Positions 9,372 through 18,481 of a stretch of 47,545 nucleotides of DNA are shown here, piece after piece. The translations under genes and the position numbers were made by a program. Source of the DNA: Burkholderiaceae bacterium (GTDB lineage Bacteria; Pseudomonadota; Gammaproteobacteria; Burkholderiales; Burkholderiaceae); NCBI GenBank assembly GCA_947450605.1, contig CANFWB010000011.1:1-47545 (forward strand). Reading direction: 5' to 3'. Within the stretch, counting starts at the first letter, position 1. The number at the start of each line of letters is the position of its first letter. The notes below the pieces were generated by a model. The model worked only from the letters and a program-made list of their open reading frames with translations, was not told the DNA's origin and made no database searches.

Positions 9372-10517
9372 CTAGTGACTAGGACGCAGCTTTCCAATCG
9401 CCATGCCCGCTAGACCGCAGGCCAAAGCCGCCATCACGAACACATTGCGCGGCTGAGTCGCATCCCACAACCACCCGGCAACCAGGCCACCCAGCGTGCC
9501 GCCCAAGCCATAGGACACCGTAGCCATCAGGGCCTGTCCACGGGCTTGAAGTGGTCCAGTAAACCAGCGCTGGAGTAATTTGGTGGCGGCACTGTGGTGA
9601 GCGCCAAATGTGCCAGCATGCATCAGCTGGGCAATGATCAGAACCCAAGTCACGGGGAAAAATGCAATCAAGATAAATCGAAAAACACCAATACCAAAAG
9701 CGATTTGGAGCACCACTTCTGCATCGAGGCGACTGAGCACCTTGCTTTGAAAGTAAAAGAAAACAACTTCAGCAGCAACACCTAAAGCCCAAAACAAACC
9801 AATCTGGAATTTGTCGTAACCCAAATCCGCTAAGTAAAGTGAATAGAATACATACAAAGCAGCATGCGCAAAGATCATGAAGAAGCCGGAGAGCAAGAAC
9901 CAACGCACATCCGGATTAAACAAAACAACCAAGAGCTCTCCCTTGACCATTTTTCGACGATCCATCTTGGGCTCATGCAAGCGAAAGGTGACGAATGCCA
10001 AGCAGGTCAAAATGACCGCGCCCACTATCGGGTAGAGTTCAATGCCTTTACGCTGAAATAATTCCCCTGCAAAAAGTACCATCGCAATAAAACCAATGGA
10101 ACCCCATAAACGCAAACGGCCATAGCGTTTATCAAATGAATTATCTTTAAATAAAGCATGCACAGTAGCCGACTCACCCAATGGCATTAGGCTACTCAAA
10201 ATAGTGTGCAGCACAAACATCCAAACAAAGAATGCAGCGTAACTGTGCAGGAAAAAGATCAGGAGAAAAACGACTGCAGCTAAGCAAGCGCAGAAACGAA
10301 TAATGCCAATTCGGTTGGAGAGATAGTCTGATAGCCACCCCCAAGAGAATGGTCCAACAATTCGGGTGATTTGCAGCATGGACATCAAGACTGCAATCTC
10401 AATCACGCTAAAGCCGCGGTCTAGAAAAAAGAGGCTGGCATAGGGAGAAACTAACCCTACATAGGCAAAATATAAAAAGAAAAAGGACCCGAAGGCCCAA
10501 CGCACGGAAGGTGTCAT
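9372..10517 (-). CDS. MFS transporter, HcaT/phenylpropionate-permease-like
   Basis: An integral membrane carrier of 381 aa with about twelve hydrophobic segments. The N-terminal pattern (FFLYFAYVGLVSPYASLFF) and the GPFSWGWLSDYLSNRIG loop resemble the MFS_1_like/3-phenylpropionate transporter branch. The substrate is not predictable. It lies 28 bp downstream of aroC on the same strand and could be co-transcribed with it, without any evident functional link. Confidence 0.85.
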   Translation of the reverse strand: MTPSVRWAFGSFFFLYFAYVGLVSPYASLFFLDRGFSVIEIAVLMSMLQITRIVGPFSWGWLSDYLSNRIGIIRFCACLAAVVFLLIFFLHSYAAFFVWMFVLHTILSSLMPLGESATVHALFKDNSFDKRYGRLRLWGSIGFIAMVLFAGELFQRKGIELYPIVGAVILTCLAFVTFRLHEPKMDRRKMVKGELLVVLFNPDVRWFLLSGFFMIFAHAALYVFYSLYLADLGYDKFQIGLFWALGVAAEVVFFYFQSKVLSRLDAEVVLQIAFGIGVFRFILIAFFPVTWVLIIAQLMHAGTFGAHHSAATKLLQRWFTGPLQARGQALMATVSYGLGGTLGGLVAGWLWDATQPRNVFVMAALACGLAGMAIGKLRPSH

Positions 10518-10545
10518 TTTCTTTTTCTTGAATTAATTTTTCAAG

Positions 10546-11661
10546 TTAATCAACTGCAGAACCAGGGCGAGCCGCAGGAATCGGTGGAACTGCGTGCTTC
10601 ACATCACCACATTGAGCGCGATGACGTAAGGCGTGATCCATCAATACCAAGGCAAGCATCGCCTCAGCAATCGGCGTTGCCCGAATACCTACACAAGGGT
10701 CATGACGACCTTTCGTTTGAACCGTGATGGGATTACCATCCAAATCAATCGATTGCTTAGGGCTCAAGATGCTGGACGTCGGTTTAATGGCAATCGATAC
10801 ACGCAAATCCTGTCCGCTACTAATACCACCGAGGGTGCCGCCAGCATTGTTGCTAGCAAAACCATCTAGATGAAGCTCATCACCATGCTCGCTACCGCGT
10901 TGCGCTACCGACTGAAAGCCGGCGCCGATCTCAACACCTTTAACAGCATTGATACCCATCATGGCATGCGCAATATCGGCATCCAACTTATCAAATAAAG
11001 GCTCACCCAATCCTACTGGAACATTGCGCGCCCGTACCTCAATTTTTGCACCACAAGAATCCCCTGCTTTGCGCAGTGCATCCATGTATGCCTCCAATTG
11101 AGGAATGATGTCAGCATTCGCAGCAAAGAAAGGATTGCTCTCAATCAAGGTAGCATCTTTAAATGGAATCTCGATCTCGCCAAGTTGGCTCATGTAGCCA
11201 TAGAACTCGGTACCGTATTGTTCTTTGAGCCACTTCTTAGCGATCGCTGCAGCCGCGACTACCGGCGCAGTCAATCGTGCTGATGAACGGCCGCCGCCAC
11301 GAGGATCGCGTAAGCCATACTTATAGTGATAAGCATAATCAGCATGGCCAGGTCTAAATGTTTGCAAGATATTGCCGTAATCTTGACTGCGTTGGTCGGT
11401 GTTACGAATGAGCAAGCCAATCGGTGCACCCGTTGTCTTACCTTCATACACTCCGGACAAAATCTCTACCTTGTCTTCTTCCTTACGCTGGGTGACATGA
11501 CGTGAAGTACCAGGCTTGCGACGATCCAAGTCCATCTGCAAATCTGCTTCACATAGGGACATTCCTGGAGGGCAGCCGTCAACAGCGGCGCCAATCGCGG
11601 GACCATGGGACTCACCAAATGTGGTGACAGTAAAGAGAAGGCCTAAAGTATTTCCTGACAT
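10546..11661 (-). CDS. aroC: Chorismate synthase
   Basis: Last enzyme of the shikimate pathway: converts 5-enolpyruvylshikimate-3-phosphate to chorismate using reduced FMN. The 371-aa length is typical. Family signatures seen are GESHGPAIG near the N-terminus, [25 protein letters not shown], and a C-terminal [17 protein letters not shown]. The start ATG is preceded by an 11-bp palindrome (GACATAATGTC on the coding strand, 11665-11675), which might be an operator. Confidence 0.97.
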   Translation of the reverse strand: MSGNTLGLLFTVTTFGESHGPAIGAAVDGCPPGMSLCEADLQMDLDRRKPGTSRHVTQRKEEDKVEILSGVYEGKTTGAPIGLLIRNTDQRSQDYGNILQTFRPGHADYAYHYKYGLRDPRGGGRSSARLTAPVVAAAAIAKKWLKEQYGTEFYGYMSQLGEIEIPFKDATLIESNPFFAANADIIPQLEAYMDALRKAGDSCGAKIEVRARNVPVGLGEPLFDKLDADIAHAMMGINAVKGVEIGAGFQSVAQRGSEHGDELHLDGFASNNAGGTLGGISSGQDLRVSIAIKPTSSILSPKQSIDLDGNPITVQTKGRHDPCVGIRATPIAEAMLALVLMDHALRHRAQCGDVKHAVPPIPAARPGSAVD

Positions 11662-11704
11662 ACCGACATTATGTCATCTGTCAGGAGCTTGGGCTAGAGC
11701 AATG

Positions 11705-12160
11705 CTACGAAGCGGCTTTTTGAGTTTCTTCAGGCCAATCACGAATATAGGCCTTAAGCATAGTGTTCTCAAAATCCTGAGCTTCTACTACCGATTTAGC
11801 GACGTCATAGAAAGAAATGACGCCCATCAACATTTTTTGATCAATCACAGGCAAATAGCGGGCATGGTCAACCAGCATCATGCGGCGAACTTCATCGATC
11901 TCGGTTTCCATGTTGCAAGTGAGCGGCTTGGCGTTCATGACGGACTGAACCTTCAGATCATCCAACTTGCCATGATGCTTGGCTAAGGCTGCAATAACCT
12001 CACGGAATGTCAGAATGCCGACCAACTTGTCGTACTCCATCACCACCAATGAGCCGATGTCATGCTCGCTCATTACTAAGACTGCAGTTTGCAAAGCCGT
12101 TTCCGGCGCCACTGTAAATAGCGTGCTGCCCTTGACGCGTAATATGTCACAAACCTTCAT
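11705..12160 (-). CDS. CBS-domain pair protein
   Basis: A cytoplasmic 151-aa protein made almost wholly of two CBS domains (about 8-65 and 73-130), recognisable from VMSEHDIGSLVVME and MLVDHARYLPVIDQ with the VGILTFREV and MGVISFYDV strand ends. Such stand-alone pairs bind adenosine nucleotides and usually act as energy or redox sensors. The partner is unknown. It is upstream of aroC on the same strand, 43 bp away. Confidence 0.9.
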   Translation of the reverse strand: MKVCDILRVKGSTLFTVAPETALQTAVLVMSEHDIGSLVVMEYDKLVGILTFREVIAALAKHHGKLDDLKVQSVMNAKPLTCNMETEIDEVRRMMLVDHARYLPVIDQKMLMGVISFYDVAKSVVEAQDFENTMLKAYIRDWPEETQKAAS

Positions 12161-12237
12161 TTAGTCTCCAGCGATGAGTTCTTATTCAGACAATATATTC
12201 TCAAGCCCCCATAGAATCAAGCCTCAAATGCGGTATT

Positions 12238-13098
12238 TCAGTAACGAATAACCCTAACAACCCCACTCCGAATGCTGGGGAGATTCGCCACTAGAACTGC
12301 CCCAGCTAAGGTAATCCACCAAGTTAGGTAAATCCAAGTGAGCGCTAAGGGGAAGATAGCAAAGGCGCCATAGACAGTCTTGTAAAAGGCAACATTGGTC
12401 AAAAATAGTCCGAAGCCAAATTTCATCAGCTCAAAAGTGAGTGCAGCAAAGAATGCGCCACTCAATGCGTCGCGCCACTGAATTTGCGCATAGGGAAGAA
12501 TTTTGTAGGCCACTGAAAATACCGACATAGCCAACAGCACAGGCACAACCGTGGCAACGAAGCCCAACCCAAAACTGAGTGCCTCGGTCCACCCTTCTGC
12601 CGCGCTAAATAAAAGACCACTCAAGTAGGTACCAACACCCAACAAGATGGGACCCACTATCGTCGCAGCGGAATAGATGCCAATCTTATTTAAAATAGGA
12701 CGACGTTGAGTCACCCGAAAGATCTGGTTAAAGGCGCCCTCAATCACCGCCATCGTCATGATTGTGGTGATGACCAGACCCATCAAACCAATCAAAGTTA
12801 AACCTTTGGCCTGTGATGAGAATTGATCTAGGTAATTAAAGACCTGTTGATTTAATCCGCCAGGCATATAGGTATCAAGCAACCAGGCCTGAAAGGCATA
12901 CTTAATTCGGACTACGCTAGGTAAGTAGCCAATCAAAATGGAGGCAACCGTCAACATCGGTACCAAGGCCAGAGTAGTTGTAAAGGCAAGGCTAGCTGCC
13001 ACCTGCTTCAAATTTTGGCCGCGATTGCGCTCCCAGATCTCTTTTCCAAGAGAGAGCCATAATTGAGGATTCCGAATGAGGCGCATCGCCCATATCAT
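12238..13098 (-). CDS. YihY/UPF0761 family inner membrane protein
   Basis: 286 aa from an ATG at 13098, with the family hallmark of about six membrane helices (for example LAFTTTLALVPMLTV, LMGLVITTIMTMAVIEGAFN and the C-terminal PLALTWIYLTWWITLAGA). The family was once called ribonuclease BN, but that activity belongs to another protein. Its real role, probably transport or membrane homeostasis, is not established. A longer open frame upstream runs antisense into wrbA and is not believed. The two start codons are only 11 bp apart and divergent, so the yihY promoter must lie inside wrbA unless the message is nearly leaderless. Confidence 0.88.
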   Translation of the reverse strand: MIWAMRLIRNPQLWLSLGKEIWERNRGQNLKQVAASLAFTTTLALVPMLTVASILIGYLPSVVRIKYAFQAWLLDTYMPGGLNQQVFNYLDQFSSQAKGLTLIGLMGLVITTIMTMAVIEGAFNQIFRVTQRRPILNKIGIYSAATIVGPILLGVGTYLSGLLFSAAEGWTEALSFGLGFVATVVPVLLAMSVFSVAYKILPYAQIQWRDALSGAFFAALTFELMKFGFGLFLTNVAFYKTVYGAFAIFPLALTWIYLTWWITLAGAVLVANLPSIRSGVVRVIRY

Positions 13099-13100
13099 AA

Positions 13101-13706
<606 letters not shown>

Positions 13707-13715
13707 GGGCAATTC

Positions 13716-14114
13716 ATGTTCAAAGACTGGCGCAATAAAAATCCATACCAGCTGATCGCAACTGCAGCCTTCGTAGACTTATTCATCCTATGTGTTTCCT
13801 GGGAGTGGTTTATCTCCCCCCTGAGACCGGGCGGTTCCTGGCTCATTCTCAAGGGCATCCCCCTGTTATTTGCCATTCCAGGGCTATGGAAAGGCAAGGT
13901 TTACACCATGCAGTGGGCATCCATGCTGATCTTGCTCTACATCACTGAGGGTTTGGTGCGTATTCTAGAAACTGGGGCTAATTTTTGGCTGGCCGCCCTA
14001 GAAACTGCCCTGGGTACCGTGGCCTTTGTTTGTTTGCTCGTCTTCCTGAAACCCATCAAAGCACGTGCTAAAGCCGCCAAAAAGGAGCGTGCAGCCGCTG
14101 AAATACAGGACTAA
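13716..14114 (+). CDS. DUF2069 membrane protein
   Basis: 132 aa with about four membrane helices and the DUF2069 signature WEWFISPLRPGGSWLILK followed by a YTMQWASMLILLYITEG-type helix. The C-terminal tail is Lys/Ala-rich and probably cytoplasmic. The function is unknown. It follows wrbA closely, so the two are very likely co-transcribed. Confidence 0.9.
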   Translation: MFKDWRNKNPYQLIATAAFVDLFILCVSWEWFISPLRPGGSWLILKGIPLLFAIPGLWKGKVYTMQWASMLILLYITEGLVRILETGANFWLAALETALGTVAFVCLLVFLKPIKARAKAAKKERAAAEIQD

Positions 14115-14227
14115 GGACTAAAAAATGATGAATTTACTTAAATTTGGCTGATTTATTCGAAAATATTACTTATTCCTGTCATCTCAGTCACTTTTCCATG
14201 CGTTGTATGCTCATGGAGGTGGCAAAC

Positions 14228-14413
14228 ATGTCAACAAGACTCAAACGTTGGGCCCGTGCAATTGAACAGATCGACTTGTCCAAAAGGACGCCTGAGGTCG
14301 CAATTGGCTATTTGGATAGCAAATACCGCGATATTGCTTGGCGTTACATCCGAATTCTGGGCTTTGAACGTACCATCAGCTTTATGGCTAGCAATAACTT
14401 CCATCCGGAATAA
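14228..14413 (+). CDS. Small basic hypothetical protein (61 aa)
   Basis: An unrecognised 61-aa protein with a Lys/Arg-rich N-terminus (MSTRLKRWARAIE) and mixed helical character, with no membrane segment. The ATG at 14228 is chosen because a perfect GGAGGT ribosome-binding site lies 7 bp upstream. Reading upstream to 14144 gives no comparable signal. A strong terminator follows 20 bp after the stop, consistent with a real, probably well-translated gene. Confidence 0.65.
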   Translation: MSTRLKRWARAIEQIDLSKRTPEVAIGYLDSKYRDIAWRYIRILGFERTISFMASNNFHPE

Positions 14414-14432
14414 GTAGTCTTACCCCCCCAAC

Positions 14433-14461
14433 AACCCCAGATGCGGTACTTATCTGGGGTT
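14433..14461 (+). terminator. Strong intrinsic terminator
   Basis: A perfect 10-bp stem, AACCCCAGAT / ATCTGGGGTT with a 9-nt loop, is followed on the plus strand by TTGTATTTCTT. It ends the small-protein transcript and overlaps the stop codon of the convergent MFS gene. The minus-strand side lacks a U-run. Confidence 0.8.
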
Positions 14462-15634
14462 TTGTATTTCTTGGGACCCAAAGACCCAAAAAGCGAGCAA
14501 TAGAAATGCCAGCACGGCACACGAGCCTGAGAACAGGAAGGCGTATTGGGGGCTAAAGGATTCATAGAGCCATCCAAAAATCAGCGATGCCGGCAAGAGC
14601 ATCAATCCAGAGATCAAGTTGAACCATCCGAAGGCTGTACCAGCCATCCCTTTTGGGGCTAAGTCGGCTACCAGCGCCTTCTCCACCCCCTCAGTAGCCG
14701 CCTTAAATAAACCATAAAGTCCGAATAAAGCGCAGAGCATCCAAATCGTGATCCCCGAAAAGCTCATGGCGATATAGAAAAAGGCAAAAGCACACCATGC
14801 GATCAGAATGAAATTCTTGCGACTAAATCGATCCGAGAGTGCGGATAGCGGCGTTCCAAATAGCGTAGTGATTAAAGAGATAGCAGCCCACAGCAAGGGA
14901 ATCTGTTCTTGCGGAACGCCAAGCTCTCGTGCCCTTAACAATAAAAACATGTCTGATGAATTGGCTAGAGCAAAGATTCCAGCAACCAAAATATAGCGCT
15001 TGAATTGAGGTGGCAGACCCTCAAGCGACCAAGAGAATGGCTTCACCACTTGCTGCTCTCGAGGTGGCTCCTTGAGGCATAAAGCCAAGCTCACCGTAAT
15101 GACCCCAGGAATCACTGCCCACAGAAAAATATCGCGCAAAGGAACATTCATGGAAAGCAAAAAGGCGGCTATCAGGGGGCCAAATACAGCGCCAGCATTA
15201 TCCATGGATCGATGCAATCCAAATGTTAACCCTCGTTGATCGGAGGGCACACTCTCCGCCAACAAAGCATCGCGCGGTGAACTTCTTAATCCCTTACCAA
15301 GTCGGTCTGTAAAGCGAATACAGAGTACCCATGTCCAAGAATTTGCAATTGCGATCAAAGGCCTACCAATACCGGCCAAGAAATAACCAATCACAATCCA
15401 AGGCTTAGTCTTCTTAGTGCGATCAACAATCACGCCAGAAACCAACTTAAAGATGCTGGAAGTTGCCTCTGCAATTCCCTCAATCAATCCCAAAGCCTTA
15501 GGTCCAGCCATGAGAACAGTTGCAAGATACAGAGGCATCAATGGGTACAGCATTTCACTAGCCGCATCATTGACAAAGCTAATTAGGCCGATAAGCCAAA
15601 CAGTTCGTGGAAGAGAAAATAAAGTCTTGAACAT
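14450..15634 (-). CDS. MFS transporter
   Basis: A 394-aa carrier with about twelve membrane segments. The motif-A-like loops are VDRTKKTKPW between helices 2 and 3 and LSDRFSRKNFI in the second half, and RFTDRLGKGLRSSPRDALLAE is a recognisable family stretch. The substrate is unknown. It is convergent with the 61-aa gene and divergent from the histone-like gene across 145 bp. Confidence 0.88.
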   Translation of the reverse strand: MFKTLFSLPRTVWLIGLISFVNDAASEMLYPLMPLYLATVLMAGPKALGLIEGIAEATSSIFKLVSGVIVDRTKKTKPWIVIGYFLAGIGRPLIAIANSWTWVLCIRFTDRLGKGLRSSPRDALLAESVPSDQRGLTFGLHRSMDNAGAVFGPLIAAFLLSMNVPLRDIFLWAVIPGVITVSLALCLKEPPREQQVVKPFSWSLEGLPPQFKRYILVAGIFALANSSDMFLLLRARELGVPQEQIPLLWAAISLITTLFGTPLSALSDRFSRKNFILIAWCAFAFFYIAMSFSGITIWMLCALFGLYGLFKAATEGVEKALVADLAPKGMAGTAFGWFNLISGLMLLPASLIFGWLYESFSPQYAFLFSGSCAVLAFLLLAFWVFGSQEIQNPR

Positions 15635-15779
15635 AAGAAGTCAATGTAGCATCAAATTAAAAGTGGCCGTAAGTGTCATAAATGCTTGAAAGTAATGGCA
15701 ATAAAACGTAGGATCGGGGGATAGGCGTTAGCCTTTTGTAAAGTTTTAATCAATAGCACTCTCTTTAAAGGAATACATC

Positions 15780-16100
15780 ATGAGTCAGAAAAAATTAGTA
15801 AAACAATTATTGAAAAAATTGGACAAGTTGGAAGCCGAAAGAGAAAAGTTGATCGACAAACTTGCTAAGACTTTGGACAAAATGGAGAAAAAAACTCCAG
15901 TTAAAAAAGTAGTAGCTAAGAAAGCGCCTGCTAAAAAAGTAGCGGCTAAGAAAGTGCCTGCCAAAAAGGTGGTTGCTAAAAAAGCTCCAACTAAGAAAGC
16001 TCCAGCTAAAAAAGTAGTGGCTAAGAAGGCGCCTGCCAAGAAGGTAGTTTCTAAAAAAGCTCCAGCTAAAGAGGTAGCTCCAGCAACAACTGCTCAGTAA
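15780..16100 (+). CDS. Histone H1-like Lys/Ala/Pro-repeat protein
   Basis: 106 aa in two parts. Residues 1-38 form a charged amphipathic helix or coiled coil ([20 protein letters not shown]). Residues 40-97 are repeats of [10 protein letters not shown] type, as in AlgP and other bacterial H1-like proteins. Such tails bind DNA or other polyanions. The gene is 28 bp upstream of a polyphosphate kinase 2 gene on the same strand, so it may also bind polyphosphate; that is inference. The start ATG follows AAAGGA. The repeat number in the DNA is likely to vary between strains. Confidence 0.88.
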   Translation: MSQKKLVKQLLKKLDKLEAEREKLIDKLAKTLDKMEKKTPVKKVVAKKAPAKKVAAKKVPAKKVVAKKAPTKKAPAKKVVAKKAPAKKVVSKKAPAKEVAPATTAQ

Positions 16101-16128
16101 AAAAACAAGTGTTCAATAAGGACTGCCC

Positions 16129-16902
16129 GTGAGTAAATCTGTTATTTCTGAAAATACTTACGAGGCAGACTTAAGACTTCTTCAAATTGAATTAGTCAAA
16201 CTCCAGCGTCACACGATTCAAAAAGGTAAACGCCTCCTAGTCATCTTAGAAGGTAGGGATACTGCAGGTAAAGACGGCTCCATCAAAAGCATTACCGAGC
16301 ATTTAAGCCCTAGGGACAGCAGAATCGTCGCCTTAAATAAGCCCTCCCCACGCGAGGAAGGCGAATGGTACCTTCAAAGATATGTTGCCGAATTACCCAC
16401 TGCTGGTGAATTCGTTTTATTCAACCGAAGTTGGTATAACCGTGCCGGTGTCGAAAAGGTGATGGGCTTTTGTACTGATGAGCAATACAAACAGTTCATG
16501 GCTACGGTCAATGAATTTGAATCTCTATTAGTTGGATCCGATATCCAACTGATCAAGTACTACCTCGACATCTCCAAAGATGAACAAGCTGCCCGACTGA
16601 AGGATCGCGCTAAGGATCCGCTAAAGCAGTGGAAAATTAGTCCGATTGATCAACAGGCCCAGAAGCTGTGGAATGCCTACTCGGCTGCTCGCGATAAAAT
16701 GCTCAAGCACACCAGCTCCACGCAAGCACCCTGGACGGTGATTATTGCAAACGATAAAAAACTGGCCCACCTCAACCTGATTGCGGATTTGTTGTCCAGA
16801 GTTGACTACCCAGACAAAGATAAGAAGATCTTAAGAATCGACCCTCAGATTGTTCTGAAGTGGCCTGCGAATTCTAAAAAGCTACCAAAGCTCTCTAAAT
16901 AA
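16129..16902 (+). CDS. ppk2: Polyphosphate kinase 2 family protein (first copy)
   Basis: A P-loop phosphotransferase, 257 aa, that transfers phosphate between polyphosphate and nucleotides. Walker A is GRDTAGKDG (42-50), with the lid region and the SWYNRAGVEKVMGFCTDEQ block behind it. In the Walker B-like segment this protein has FNRSWYN (Asn99), where the second copy has FDRSWYN. Translation starts at GTG (16129) with an AAGGA ribosome-binding site. It follows the histone-like gene and ends one base before the convergent EF-hand gene. Whether it favours polyphosphate synthesis or NDP/NMP phosphorylation is not clear. Confidence 0.93.
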   Translation: MSKSVISENTYEADLRLLQIELVKLQRHTIQKGKRLLVILEGRDTAGKDGSIKSITEHLSPRDSRIVALNKPSPREEGEWYLQRYVAELPTAGEFVLFNRSWYNRAGVEKVMGFCTDEQYKQFMATVNEFESLLVGSDIQLIKYYLDISKDEQAARLKDRAKDPLKQWKISPIDQQAQKLWNAYSAARDKMLKHTSSTQAPWTVIIANDKKLAHLNLIADLLSRVDYPDKDKKILRIDPQIVLKWPANSKKLPKLSK

Positions 16903-16903
16903 C

Positions 16904-17167
16904 TTATCGGTCTGCCATTGCCTGAATTTCAGCAACGGTGACATAGCCCCTACCCTGTGCATCAATCAAGCTGAAATGATCATAGATCCGAGGCATACAA
17001 CCCTTAGCTTCATTGAGGGTTAGCTTGCCATCGCGGTTGATATCGCATTTTGCAAATCGCTGCTGGATTTCTTTATTGCGCGATGTATCGTCAGCAAAAG
17101 ACTGCATTGGTGAAAGACATAGTAGTAAAGCAGCAAGGGCAGATAAGTTTTTCAGGTATATATGCAT
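16904..17167 (-). CDS. Secreted EF-hand domain protein
   Basis: 87 aa from the ATG at 17167, chosen because it begins a clear signal peptide (MHIYLKNLSALAALLLCLSP, cleaved near SFA-DD). The first EF-hand, DINRDGKLTLNE, has the canonical calcium ligands. The second, DAQGRGYVTVAE, is degenerate at position 5 (Arg). Probably a periplasmic Ca2+-binding protein of unknown role. It follows the DUF3313 lipoprotein gene by 10 bp, so both may be on one transcript. Confidence 0.82.
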   Translation of the reverse strand: MHIYLKNLSALAALLLCLSPMQSFADDTSRNKEIQQRFAKCDINRDGKLTLNEAKGCMPRIYDHFSLIDAQGRGYVTVAEIQAMADR

Positions 17168-17177
17168 TTGCCTGTCC

Positions 17178-17843
17178 TTACCTAGCAGAAGTTTCCATTG
17201 CAGCAAGAACAACTTTCTTGGCCATGGCAACAAATGACTCTACTGATCCGCTACCAGTCCTAAATGACTCACCTTGAACTGTTACCAAGCCCTCGCCCAA
17301 TAAGACCTTTGATTGGCTATCAATAATCTTGCTTTCTACCACCATTGCAGGCGTTTTGGCATTCACGCCACCCGCATAGGCCGCTGCATTCGCAGCCAGT
17401 CCAATGGGTGTGAAGTTCCATGGCTTCAAATAGTCATTAGAACTTTCAGCGCCCGTAATACCGACAGAAATACGCGCTACACCTGGACCAGGCTGTGTGA
17501 CGATCTTGATGTTTCCGCGACCTTGTACTGCCTCCAACATTGAGGCCTGCAGGGCAACTTTTGCTTGATTAATGGAATCACTCGTAATTTGTTGGGTGGC
17601 ATTTTGATTCAAATAAATTGGATCCAGAATCACAGCTGTGTATGCGCTAGGACTCACACCTGTAATGCGATATTTCCAGATGCGCACATCCGACTGGCTC
17701 GTGGCTACTGGTTGCAATAATGAATAGTTTGGCAAGAACCCGGATTTAGGCATAGGCTCACTAGCCAACTTCGTTGTATTGCTACATGCAGCCAATATCG
17801 CTACAAGAGAAATTGAGAGGACTAAAGCGCCTAATTTTTTCAT
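17178..17843 (-). CDS. DUF3313-family lipoprotein
   Basis: About 221 aa with a lipoprotein signal peptide ending in the lipobox ILAAC, followed by a soluble domain resembling DUF3313 (segments WKYRITGVSPSAYTAVILDP and VARISVGITGAESSNDYLKP). An in-frame ATG four codons upstream (17855) is also possible. GGGA upstream of 17843 supports the shorter form. Likely anchored in the outer or inner membrane facing the periplasm. The function is unknown. Confidence 0.8.
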   Translation of the reverse strand: MKKLGALVLSISLVAILAACSNTTKLASEPMPKSGFLPNYSLLQPVATSQSDVRIWKYRITGVSPSAYTAVILDPIYLNQNATQQITSDSINQAKVALQASMLEAVQGRGNIKIVTQPGPGVARISVGITGAESSNDYLKPWNFTPIGLAANAAAYAGGVNAKTPAMVVESKIIDSQSKVLLGEGLVTVQGESFRTGSGSVESFVAMAKKVVLAAMETSAR

Positions 17844-17938
17844 TTTTGTTCCCATAAGAGATGAAAATTAAATACCAATGTGAAATTGATCATAACCGCC
17901 TTGAATTACAAATGGGGTAAATCAGTAGTCGGAGTCGA

Positions 17939-18322
17939 TTACGGAGCTGGACAAGGCATGAGGCTGCCGGATTTTTGATGCAATTGAGGTTTGCACTCGA
18001 CTGGTGCGACAACTGATTTAGAGTCTACCAATGGGATTTCTGCGGACTTTTGAGCCTTGGAGCCTACAATTTGTCCGCTTGCTACTACCCCTTCCGCCGC
18101 ATTCAGCTTCTGTGCTGGTGCAGGAGCCATCAAGCCAACTGATCTGTAGAAATCTTTATCCGTCCCAGGGCAAGGCATTAATGCACCCGTTTTAGGATTC
18201 AAGGCCGCCTTACATTGTGGATCGGCTTGAAGTCTCGCCTCGAACTTATCCACCGCACAAGCAGCCAGCAGGCACAAAGAAATTAATAAAGGGGTGATGC
18301 GAAGGGATGTGGCGATATTCAT
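17939..18322 (-). CDS. Small lipoprotein with duplicated Cys motif
   Basis: 127 aa, unrecognised. A signal peptide ends in lipobox LLAAC. The mature part has two copies of a short motif: CKAALNPKTGALMPCPG (about 37-53) and CKPQLHQKSGSLMPCPAP at the extreme C-terminus, joined by a low-complexity Ala/Val/Ser linker. Each copy has a Cys pair 14 residues apart, which could form disulfide-closed loops in the periplasm. Confidence 0.72.
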   Translation of the reverse strand: MNIATSLRITPLLISLCLLAACAVDKFEARLQADPQCKAALNPKTGALMPCPGTDKDFYRSVGLMAPAPAQKLNAAEGVVASGQIVGSKAQKSAEIPLVDSKSVVAPVECKPQLHQKSGSLMPCPAP

Positions 18323-18336
18323 GGAATTGATTCTAG

Positions 18337-18480
18337 GCTAAACAACGAGGCATTAATAGTGGCCTAAGTAAGGAAGATATTCAGGAGGTATTTTTTCAGG
18401 CCGCCATTTATTGTGGCGTGCCTGCCGCTATTGATAGCTTCAGATGCGCGAAGGAAGTGTTCGCTGAAATGGGCATCTGA
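18337..18480 (+). pseudogene. 3'-end remnant of a carboxymuconolactone decarboxylase (PcaC-like) gene
   Basis: Directly after a TAG, an open stretch of 47 codons reads GLSKEDIQEVFFQAAIYCG and then VPAAIDSFRCAKEVFAEMG before TGA. This is the conserved C-terminal third of the carboxymuconolactone decarboxylase family (pattern IxEVxxQxAxYCGxPAAxxSFRxAKEV). No start codon, ribosome-binding site or N-terminal two-thirds is present. It is squeezed between the lipoprotein gene and gltL, so it is a decayed fragment. Confidence 0.75.
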
Positions 18481-18481
18481 A

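Noticed and set aside
15673..15679. GTGTCAT as a possible Pho half-site before the histone-like/ppk2 pair
   Set aside because: No partner 7-mer with correct 11-bp spacing; a single match is expected by chance.
15780..16039. Antisense frame of Ala/Gly/Phe repeats opposite the histone-like gene
   Set aside because: It is a mirror of the Lys/Ala repeat codons. No ribosome-binding site or plausible protein.
15900..16075. Short repeats in the histone-like gene as a CRISPR-like array
   Set aside because: They are in-frame codon repeats encoding KKAPA units, with no spacers.
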